DNA of 24,382 nucleotides from positions 1 to 24,382 of the forward strand of contig JBHJOI010000044.1 in NCBI GenBank assembly GCA_050329935.1. The letters run 5' to 3'. Source of the stretch: CAYSFW01 sp050329935 (GTDB taxonomy: Bacteria > Pseudomonadota > Gammaproteobacteria > UWMA-0217). Position 1 is the stretch's first letter; each line of letters opens with the position of its first letter. Made by a program: the position numbers and the translations under genes. The notes beneath the pieces were generated by a model that was given only the letters and a program-made list of their open reading frames with translations, had not been told where the DNA came from and searched no databases. Shown piece after piece: positions 18,520 through 24,376 of the stretch.

Positions 18520-19089
18520 TTAGTTGATGGGGCGAAACTCGACCCGACGATTCCTGGCGTCGTAGGGATCGTTTCGATTGAGGGGCTCGGACTTGCCCTT
18601 GCCGAGCGTCCGCAGGCGGGAGGGATCAATCGAGTGGCTGGATACCAGGTACTGACGAATGACCTCGGCACGCGCTTCCGAGAGCGCCTGGTTATAGTGC
18701 GTGCTTCCGGTCGCATCGGCATGGCCCTCGATGACCATCGATTTATCCTTGAGATTCTTCAGCGCGAGCATTTCTCCCATCGCTGTCAAGTAGGGTATGG
18801 ACTCCGCCAGCACCCGGGTTGAGTTGTATTCAAAGTTGATGGGGAACCCGACCCCCGGCGCCGGTTTCTCCTTCCCGATCGAGTTCCCATGCGCGTGGAT
18901 AATCAATGAACGGGTTTGAGCCGGATATAAGAGCCTCGCCAGCTCGTAGGACGTCGGCGGGGCTTCGAACATGATGGCCGCGGCGCGTTCACCCGCGATA
19001 CTCGTTTCGACACTGAATAGCGCGGCGATCGAGAGTGTGACCGAGGCTTTGCGGATGAAGGACGAAAGGCGCGGGTTGGAATGAGTCAT
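18520..19089 (-). CDS. OmpA-family C-terminal domain protein
   Basis: This 189-residue exported protein has a signal peptide (about 1-32, ending around SIAG). Its C-terminal OmpA-like domain (about 78-189) includes FEYNSTRVLAES, MVIEGHADATGSTHYNQALSEARAE (split at about residue 130) and the closing PYDARNRRVEF. This domain binds the diaminopimelate of peptidoglycan. There is no transmembrane barrel, so it should tether something to the cell wall. It starts 33 bases after the CsgG-like gene, with GGAG before the ATG, and so belongs to the P2 unit. By context it may anchor the channel or the fibre base to the wall. Confidence 0.9.
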   Translation of the reverse strand: MTHSNPRLSSFIRKASVTLSIAALFSVETSIAGERAAAIMFEAPPTSYELARLLYPAQTRSLIIHAHGNSIGKEKPAPGVGFPINFEYNSTRVLAESIPYLTAMGEMLALKNLKDKSMVIEGHADATGSTHYNQALSEARAEVIRQYLVSSHSIDPSRLRTLGKGKSEPLNRNDPYDARNRRVEFRPIN

Positions 19090-19122
19090 GGCAATTCTCC
19101 AAGTGGTTTCGCTTCGGGTTGA

Positions 19123-20739
19123 TTAGTTGATCCTGACCGTCAACGTGTGTTTCAAAGGTAGTACGCTGGCTGCCTGCTTATAGTAGTGATAAACGCTTTC
19201 GAGCTTTTTCAGCGGTAACGGCTCCAGGCTTTGCTGACCTAGTTCCGGGGGCAGTTTTTTATCGAGTTCCTCGATGGACGCCATGCACATTACGCTTTCG
19301 ACGGCGTCGTGCTGGTCGAGCCTGAGTTCAAACGAATTCGTGCCCGGTATTCTTACATCCTTTCCGCCCGCGACCTTTGCGTTGGGTGAGAAGCGGTTGG
19401 GGAAGATCTTGAAAATGGTGTCGTCCGCCTGTTGGTAGTAACAATAGACATGGGCATCGGTCGTGGTCTTGACGCGGACGTTAAGCGATTCACCCGCCTT
19501 GAATACCGGTCTTACCCCTCGTTCGGTGTCGAGCGTCATCAGCAGTGGCGAGATACCGTCGCGCTCAAGGCCCAGGTGTTGCGGCTTTGTTTGCGGTTGC
19601 TCCAACTCGCCTTCGGGTAGGGCCGGATCGTACGGTTGCGCTGCCAAGAAGCCTTGTTTGATTTTCTGGGTCAGTAACGGTAGGTACGCCTGTTTGATCG
19701 GCGCCGCATCGGTTATCAGTCGATAATAGAGATCAAGATCGATCTGGCTGTCGGCGCGCAGTCCGTTGTCTTTCTTGAACAGCGCGATCGCGGTCTGCAA
19801 GTTGGGATAGTTCTTGCCATCCACTGGTCCGCGATAATAACTCAGGGCGTCTAGCTTGCTTTGCACGAAAATCCGGCGTTCATCGTCATCCAGCGCGAGG
19901 TACCAATCGCGGATCTGATTCTGTACCAGTGGATTCGTGCTGGGGACGTCCAGGCACTCCCAATAGGGAACGCGCGTCAGCCGCCCCATGAGTTCGATCG
20001 CGCCCAACTCGACCAGTGTTCTCACCGAGTGGTGCAATCCCTCGGAACGGTCGAGGCCGATCTGGAACAAGGCGCCAAGTTTCTTGACCGAGCCCGCGAT
20101 GTCGGTTCCCTCACCGCGGCGAGTGATGGCGATGGAATTATTGGAGCTCATGCCTGGCACGATCTCCAGAGTCTTGACCGAGCCCAGGTTCATATCCAGC
20201 GAGACAACAGATACCATCCGATCCTTGCTGTATTCGCCGCTTGCGTCGTGGCCGAAGCGCAGTCCTATCCCCATGCGATCGGTGATCGCTGCCTTGTCCA
20301 CTTGCGGCGCGCCGATGCGAATGAAAAAGTCGGGGGATTTAAAGTCCTGGTTGGCATGGTAGGTGTGAAACTGCGTGATGTCGTAGAGATCGTTGCCCAG
20401 TACGACGAATCGCACGGCGCGGCTCTTGCGTGACATCGTCGACATGGCGGTGATCATCATGTCCTTGGTGGCGGTCTGGATGTCCGAGGTATGGTCGAGA
20501 ATGTTCTGCGCGCCCAGCCTCAAATCCGAAACCTGGTAGCGCACAAACAAATCATCCATGCATTGCAGGGATTGGGAGAAACTCGTGATGGTTTTTTGCG
20601 CTTCCGCCTTGGGCGTGGCTGCGATTCGGGCCTCGCTGGTCGCCATTAGGTCCTGGGTGTTGGTGGACGCGCAGGCGCCCAGCATCAAACAGACGCTTCC
20701 CGCCATCAGAAACTTGGTCGATTGCATCGGCGTTTTCAT
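19123..20739 (-). CDS. CsgG-like outer-membrane secretion lipoprotein fused to DUF4384-like domain
   Basis: This 538-residue lipoprotein (lipobox CLMLGAC, C23) has an N-terminal half (about 45-262) that follows the CsgG pattern. It has a helix-strand start (ATKDMMITAMSTMSRKSRAVRF), a strand pair suited to the membrane barrel (DRMVSVVSLDMNLGSVKTLEIVPG, about 173-196), and a final helix SVRTLVELGAIELMGRLTRVPYW (238-260) where CsgG has its sequence ending GVIFLINDGIDRGLW. Residues 285-342 resemble a peptidoglycan-binding domain (DALSYYRGPVDG, LQTAIALFKKDNGL). Residues about 398-490 match DUF4384 (VYCYYQQADDTIFKIFPNRF). Canonical CsgG is about 277 residues, so this is a fused, longer form. Start 20739 follows GGGAAG; ATG 20766 gives a poorer signal. 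It is the likely export channel for the neighbouring repeat proteins. Confidence 0.78.
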   Translation of the reverse strand: MKTPMQSTKFLMAGSVCLMLGACASTNTQDLMATSEARIAATPKAEAQKTITSFSQSLQCMDDLFVRYQVSDLRLGAQNILDHTSDIQTATKDMMITAMSTMSRKSRAVRFVVLGNDLYDITQFHTYHANQDFKSPDFFIRIGAPQVDKAAITDRMGIGLRFGHDASGEYSKDRMVSVVSLDMNLGSVKTLEIVPGMSSNNSIAITRRGEGTDIAGSVKKLGALFQIGLDRSEGLHHSVRTLVELGAIELMGRLTRVPYWECLDVPSTNPLVQNQIRDWYLALDDDERRIFVQSKLDALSYYRGPVDGKNYPNLQTAIALFKKDNGLRADSQIDLDLYYRLITDAAPIKQAYLPLLTQKIKQGFLAAQPYDPALPEGELEQPQTKPQHLGLERDGISPLLMTLDTERGVRPVFKAGESLNVRVKTTTDAHVYCYYQQADDTIFKIFPNRFSPNAKVAGGKDVRIPGTNSFELRLDQHDAVESVMCMASIEELDKKLPPELGQQSLEPLPLKKLESVYHYYKQAASVLPLKHTLTVRIN

Positions 20740-20768
20740 GGTTTGCTTCCCTTTCTCCCTGCGCACGC

Positions 20769-21092
20769 TTAACGGCAGTAGTTGATGATGGGGCCGTCGA
20801 TGTAGATGTCCTGAGATTGGGTGCTCAGGTTTCCACCGACGCGGTTGCCGATACTCAGTTTGCAGCCTTCGGATTTCTTACCGATATTGACGAAACCGTC
20901 ACCGCTCAGCTTGTCCTTGAGCTCGTGTTCGACCGTCATCGCCTGAATCCGCAAATGCATGACCTGATTCGAGGAACTGGCGGGCATGTGAGTGCGTTCG
21001 TTCACTTGGGAGCCGCCGGCTTGTGCGTAAAGCGGCAATGCCGACAGGACGCATGCCGCGATGGTGAGGATCTTCTTGCAGGTGGTTTTCAT
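20769..21092 (-). CDS. Small exported two-cysteine protein of the CsgG-like locus
   Basis: I do not recognise this 107-residue protein. It has a clear signal peptide (cleavage near AQA-GG, residue 25), leaving about 82 mature residues with two cysteines (C77, C106) that could form a disulphide. The mature C-terminal half has a pattern related in style to the repeat proteins: FVNIGKKSEGCKLSIGN (67-83), then GG and IDGPIINYCR at the end. It is the first gene after promoter P2, with AAGGA before its ATG, and the CsgG-like gene starts 29 bases after its stop. By position it could be a minor subunit, nucleator or chaperone, comparable in place to CsgB, CsgE or CsgF, but sequence does not say which. 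Confidence 0.8.
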   Translation of the reverse strand: MKTTCKKILTIAACVLSALPLYAQAGGSQVNERTHMPASSSNQVMHLRIQAMTVEHELKDKLSGDGFVNIGKKSEGCKLSIGNRVGGNLSTQSQDIYIDGPIINYCR

Positions 21093-21129
21093 CGGGTAAT
21101 CCTTGATTGATCATGTCTTGGTATTTGAG

Positions 21130-21155
21130 ATAACGCGGCACCCGCGTAAAAGTTT
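21130..21155 (-). promoter_or_regulatory. Promoter P2, ECF-like (AAACT-N15-CGTTAT)
   Basis: On the minus strand AAACT (-35) and CGTTAT (-10) are separated by 15 bases ending in CCG. The sequence matches P1 at 22 of 26 positions and shares spacing with P3. The expected transcript start is near 21122, giving a 5' leader of about 30 bases before the small two-cysteine gene. Confidence 0.75.
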
Positions 21156-21174
21156 GCATCCCATGCCCATTCGC

Positions 21175-21209
21175 AAAAAAAAAGCCGCCCAGGGTTACTC
21201 AAGGCGGCT
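21175..21209 (-). terminator. Intrinsic terminator of the repeat-protein transcript
   Basis: On the minus strand AGCCGCC and its complement (21183..21189 with 21203..21209) form a 7-bp GC-rich stem followed by nine T residues (A-run 21175..21183 on the plus strand). It lies 36 bases after the large repeat gene's stop and just before promoter P2, so it separates the two transcription units. Confidence 0.88.
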
Positions 21210-21244
21210 CGACACGGCTTTACGCGGGCAGTGCGGCGGGTCGA

Positions 21245-23242
21245 TCAGTACCCGATGTTGCCGATCATGATCTCGCCCGGGACGCCCGTGGGCGTGAGGA
21301 GGTTGCCGGAGAAGTTGTAGATGTCGCCCACGTGCACGCCAGTGCTGCCGCCCCCCGCGTTGATGATCGAGCCGATCACGACCCTTGCCCGACCGAACCC
21401 ACCCGCGAGATTGATCACGTTACCCGCCGAACTGTTGATATTGACGCCGCCCCCCGATGAGTTCTTGACCGAGCCTATCGTGACCTCGCCGCTGATGCCG
21501 GCGCCGGCCGCGACGTTGACGATGTTCCGCGCCGAGGCGGAGACATTCGCCCCGCCGACATGGCTGTTCTTGACCGAACCGACGGTGACTTCGCTTCGCG
21601 CGGCGCCGCTTGCCGAGCTGATGATGTTGTCGGTCGAGCCCCGGATGTTGGCCGCCCCACCGACGCTGCTGCCACGCACCGAGCCCACCGCCACCTCGCT
21701 GCGGCCCAGGCCGGCGGTCGTGCTCAGGACGTTATCCACCTTGCCCTCGACGCGGGCCGCGCCGCTGATCGAGCTGTCCTTCACCGAACCCACCAGCACT
21801 TCGCTACGGCCGACCCCGGCGACATTGCTGAGAATATTATCGGCGGTTCCCGTCGCGCTGATGCTTCCGCCGCCGGTACCTCCCAACACCGATCCCACGA
21901 GGACGTGACTCTGTGCCGTGCCCGCGGCCTGGCTCAAAACATGGTCCGCGACGCCATTCAGGTTCAGCCCGCCGCCGGTCCGGGTGGACTCCGCCGAACC
22001 CACCAACACCTTGCTGCTGGCCGCGCCCGTGGCGGAACTGATGACCGAGTCCACCCGTCCCGCCGCGCGAACCGCGCCGCCCGCCTCCACTCCATTCAGT
22101 GAGCCCGACGAAATATGACTCACGGCCGACCCCGACGCACGACTCATGGCCTGATCGACGCTGCCGTTCAAATCGGTGGGTCCCCCGGTGCGGCTTCGGC
22201 TGGCCGCCCCCACACTGATGCCGCTGTTCGCCGCGCCGGAAGCGGTGCTACTCAGGTAATCGGCCCGGCCCGAAGCCTGAGTCCGGCCGCCGGTTTGCGT
22301 GTCCTCATCCAGCGCTCCGACCGAAACGCGGCTGACCGCGCTGCCCACCGCCGTGCTCACGGCTTGATCGATCGCGCCCGTCAACGTCGCCGCGCCGCCG
22401 GTTTTCGAGTCCGTGATCGCACCCACGTGAATCGCGCTGCGCGCGCTCCCGCCGGCCGAACTCATCGCGTTTTCAACCCGGCCGGTGAGCGCGGCTCTGC
22501 CGCCGGACTCGGCCCGCGTCATCGAGCCGATATGAATATCACTGTGGGCCTGGCCGCTCGCCGAGCTGACCGCGGTGACCACCTGGCCGCGAAACGCCAG
22601 GCCGCCGCTGGCCTCGCCCGCGCCGATCGAGCCGAGCATCACCTCACTGCGGCTGGCGCCCATGGCCTGACTGGTGACGGTTTGCGCGCGTCCGAGCAGG
22701 TCCACCGCCCCGCCCGCGCTGCCGTCGTCCATGGCGCCGAGGTGGATCACGCTGCGTGCTTCCGCGCCAGTGGCCGTACCGCGGGCGACATCCAGCTCGC
22801 CGCGCAACGTGACCCGCCCCTTGGCTTCGGCTTGGTCCGCGGAACCCAGCATCACGCTGGAATCGGATTTCGTACCGGTTGCCTCGCTGTCGAGCGACTG
22901 AAAGCGGGCCGCGGCCTGGACGCTGTCGCCAAATTTCGAGTTGTGCATGCCCGCCGCCGCGATGCGGCTACGGCTCTTGGTTCCCCTGCTGCTGGATGAA
23001 ACATATTCACCCTGCATGCGGGCTTCGACATCACCATCGGCGCGGCCCTCGCCGAACGCACCCAGTTCGATGAGCGACTCGGATTGCACACCAGCCGCCG
23101 TGTTCGACAATTGCGGTATCGACGCGAGCAGATCGACGTCGCCGTTGATATCGGCAATCCCGCCCGCCGCGAGTGGTTGACCTGCAAGCACGCCTGTAAT
23201 CGCAAGCGCCACGATCGTCCGGGAAAACTGTACGCATTGCAT
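21245..23242 (-). CDS. Large exported protein of 18 tandem 35-residue repeats, predicted fibre or coat subunit
   Basis: This 665-residue protein has a signal peptide (about 1-26). From residue 33 to the last residue it is tiled by 18 repeats of 34-36 residues. The consensus is roughly GGxxxLxGxVDxVxSxAxG, then xxxSxVxVGSV and xxSxT. Glycine pairs, a Ser-Ala-x-Gly turn and alternating hydrophobic positions suggest a beta-solenoid or cross-beta stack. It does not match the CsgA repeat (no regular Gln/Asn ladder). The C-terminus is IMIGNIGY, close to the VRVGNIY end of the small repeat protein. A strong GGAGG precedes the ATG. The gene lies 104 bases after the small repeat gene with no promoter motif between, so both are read from P1. 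Export through the CsgG-like channel is inference. Confidence 0.85.
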   Translation of the reverse strand: MQCVQFSRTIVALAITGVLAGQPLAAGGIADINGDVDLLASIPQLSNTAAGVQSESLIELGAFGEGRADGDVEARMQGEYVSSSSRGTKSRSRIAAAGMHNSKFGDSVQAAARFQSLDSEATGTKSDSSVMLGSADQAEAKGRVTLRGELDVARGTATGAEARSVIHLGAMDDGSAGGAVDLLGRAQTVTSQAMGASRSEVMLGSIGAGEASGGLAFRGQVVTAVSSASGQAHSDIHIGSMTRAESGGRAALTGRVENAMSSAGGSARSAIHVGAITDSKTGGAATLTGAIDQAVSTAVGSAVSRVSVGALDEDTQTGGRTQASGRADYLSSTASGAANSGISVGAASRSRTGGPTDLNGSVDQAMSRASGSAVSHISSGSLNGVEAGGAVRAAGRVDSVISSATGAASSKVLVGSAESTRTGGGLNLNGVADHVLSQAAGTAQSHVLVGSVLGGTGGGSISATGTADNILSNVAGVGRSEVLVGSVKDSSISGAARVEGKVDNVLSTTAGLGRSEVAVGSVRGSSVGGAANIRGSTDNIISSASGAARSEVTVGSVKNSHVGGANVSASARNIVNVAAGAGISGEVTIGSVKNSSGGGVNINSSAGNVINLAGGFGRARVVIGSIINAGGGSTGVHVGDIYNFSGNLLTPTGVPGEIMIGNIGY
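21248..23146 (-). repeat. Tandem coding repeats of about 105 bases, 18 units
   Basis: Repeat units start at residues 33, 69, 105, 141, 177, 212, 247, 282, 318, 353, 388, 423, 458, 493, 528, 563, 598 and 632. Repeats 1-4 and 8 are 36 residues, the last two are 34 and the others 35. DNA copies have diverged well beyond slippage-level identity, so the array is old and held by selection on the protein. Units 13-15 are the most alike (RSEVxVGSV). Confidence 0.85.
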
Positions 23243-23286
23243 GACGAGCCTCCAAAAAATTCCCGATCCACGTCAAACGAACATTG

Positions 23287-23320
23287 GCCGGTTGCGGCGA
23301 AATGCGATGCCGCAACCGGC
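23287..23320 (-). promoter_or_regulatory. Perfect 12-bp hairpin between the two repeat genes
   Basis: Arms 23287..23298 and 23309..23320 are perfectly complementary around a 10-nt loop, in the 104-base gap between the repeat genes. No T-run follows on either strand, so a simple terminator is unlikely. It may be a processing or stabilising stem that lets the two subunits be made at different levels from one transcript. Confidence 0.6.
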
Positions 23321-23346
23321 TCCCGAGAGTCAGTCGGTGACTCGAA

Positions 23347-23973
23347 TCAATAGATATTGCCGACCCTGACGTGGCTATACGCCTTGTTCGCCGTAGCCGC
23401 GCTCGTCACATTGCCCACCTTGACCTTGATCGAGGTGTCGCCGGTGATTTTCGCGTCGTCAATCGCACCGAGTTTTACGATGCTGGTACTATCGTCGCCG
23501 GTGGCAATGCTTGAAACATTCTGGGCATCAACATCGATCAACGTGTTGCCTTCGATTACTGAGTTTGTGATCTGACCGATGCCAATAACGCTCGTGCTGT
23601 TTTTGCCGGACGCCAAACTGGTGACATTGCCGACCTTCACCTTGATTTCAGTGTCCCCGGTGATCGTGCTACCTGAAATGGTCCCAATGTCGACGAGACT
23701 TTGAGAGTCCTCCCCGGTTGCCGCGGAGGTGACCTCCTGTGCCTCGACGTTGATTTTCGTATTTCCAGTGATCTGAGTACCGCTCTTGACGCTTCTCCAA
23801 GCGGCCTTTCCGTCGTTCATCAGTCGCTCGCCCGTTTTCATGCCCTCTTGAATTAATTCATACCCATCATTTAATCCTTGTCTAGCGTTATCAATAAAAT
23901 CTTCTGCATTCGCAGCGCTAGAAAACGTGAGCAATGCGGTGAGGACTGCGGCAGCGATAGTGTTCGTTTTCAT
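23347..23973 (-). CDS. Small exported protein of four 36-residue repeats
   Basis: This 208-residue protein has a signal peptide (1-23, ending ANA) and an amphipathic helical segment (24-68, DFIDNARQGLNDGYELIQEG). Four repeats follow at 69-104, 105-140, 141-176 and 177-208 (last one short). The unit reads roughly TGDTxIKVKVGNVTSxATG, then xxSTSVxxIGxI. Units 1 and 3 share an AQ.V variant, units 2 and 4 share KVGNV, so the true period is a 72-residue pair. The unit has the same layout as the 35-residue repeat of the next gene. The protein ends VRVGNIY. AAGGAG precedes the ATG. It is first in the P1 transcript. By context it is a structural subunit or the nucleating or anchoring partner of the large protein. 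Confidence 0.85.
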   Translation of the reverse strand: MKTNTIAAAVLTALLTFSSAANAEDFIDNARQGLNDGYELIQEGMKTGERLMNDGKAAWRSVKSGTQITGNTKINVEAQEVTSAATGEDSQSLVDIGTISGSTITGDTEIKVKVGNVTSLASGKNSTSVIGIGQITNSVIEGNTLIDVDAQNVSSIATGDDSTSIVKLGAIDDAKITGDTSIKVKVGNVTSAATANKAYSHVRVGNIY

Positions 23974-24019
23974 GGTAATTACTCCTTAATTTGAAAAATA
24001 TTGATTCAGTCTTGCGTTG

Positions 24020-24044
24020 CCGGGCGGTGTCTCTTACCGCCCGG
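24020..24044 (-). promoter_or_regulatory. Hairpin at the predicted 5' end of the P1 transcript
   Basis: A perfect 9-bp stem (24020..24028 with 24036..24044) with a 7-nt loop begins about two bases after the transcript start expected from P1. A stem this close to a 5' end is a known way to protect an mRNA from decay, as in the ompA leader. The start site itself is inferred. Confidence 0.55.
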
Positions 24045-24053
24045 ATACCAGAC

Positions 24054-24082
24054 ATAACGCGGCGCCCGCCGAAGAGTTTTAG
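24054..24082 (-). promoter_or_regulatory. Promoter P1, ECF-like (CTAAAACT-N15-CGTTAT)
   Basis: On the minus strand the -35 CTAAAACT and the -10 CGTTAT are 15 bases apart, with CCG closing the spacer. The 26-base core is identical to P2 at 22 positions, and the -35 octamer is identical to P3. The predicted start near 24046 gives a leader of about 73 bases before the small repeat gene. Confidence 0.78.
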
Positions 24083-24267
24083 GGCGCGAAAAAAAATTTC
24101 CGGTGCAGTCTCCATGTCGCACCGTAATAATGTATAACTCGTTGTTCTAAATGGCCTTTACTCTGCTCGCCCAAAATTGCGCGGCACTTCATATGGGTCG
24201 AATCTCGTCGCTTCGATCAATCCGCCGCTTACCCTGTCATTTTTCTAAGTAAAAAAATGCGAACGGG

Positions 24268-24296
24268 CTAAAACTTCTTGCCGCCTCCCGCGTTCT
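24268..24296 (+). promoter_or_regulatory. Promoter P3, ECF-like, facing right
   Basis: On the plus strand CTAAAACT (24268..24275), a 15-base spacer ending CCG, and CGTTCT (24291..24296) repeat the P1/P2 design in the opposite direction. It points at a gene whose coding part begins at or just past the window end, which would then belong to the same regulon. Confidence 0.6.
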
Positions 24297-24315
24297 GGAT
24301 GGGGAGCACGGGTTT

Positions 24316-24333
24316 CGGTCTCGCTGGAGACCG
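24316..24333 (+). promoter_or_regulatory. Short leader hairpin downstream of P3
   Basis: A 7-bp perfect stem (24316..24322 with 24327..24333) with a 4-nt loop lies in the predicted P3 leader, roughly 13 bases after the expected transcript start. It parallels the P1 leader hairpin, but a stem this short could be chance. Confidence 0.35.
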
Positions 24334-24371
24334 CTGAATCCGAGTTGCTCAGGAGTTCAATTCACAACCTT

Positions 24372-24376
24372 GGAGG
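24372..24376 (+). promoter_or_regulatory. Ribosome binding site of a rightward gene beyond the window
   Basis: GGAGG lies six bases from the window end. Start codons usually fall 5-9 bases after such a site, so a rightward gene probably begins just outside. The TTG at 24380..24382 is too close to be a good start. Confidence 0.5.

Noticed and set aside
22115..22999. Plus-strand open frame with repeating Arg/Ala-rich blocks across the repeat gene
   Set aside because: Its periodicity is the reflection of the 105-base coding repeats on the other strand; no ribosome site or signal peptide.
21248..23146. CRISPR-like or satellite DNA array
   Set aside because: The 105-base period keeps the reading frame, units are diverged in DNA but conserved in protein, and there are no invariant repeats with unique spacers.
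21245..23973. Identification of the repeat proteins as CsgA/CsgB curli subunits
   Set aside because: Unit length (35-36 against about 22) and key residues differ; there is no regular Gln/Asn ladder. Only the secretion context is curli-like.
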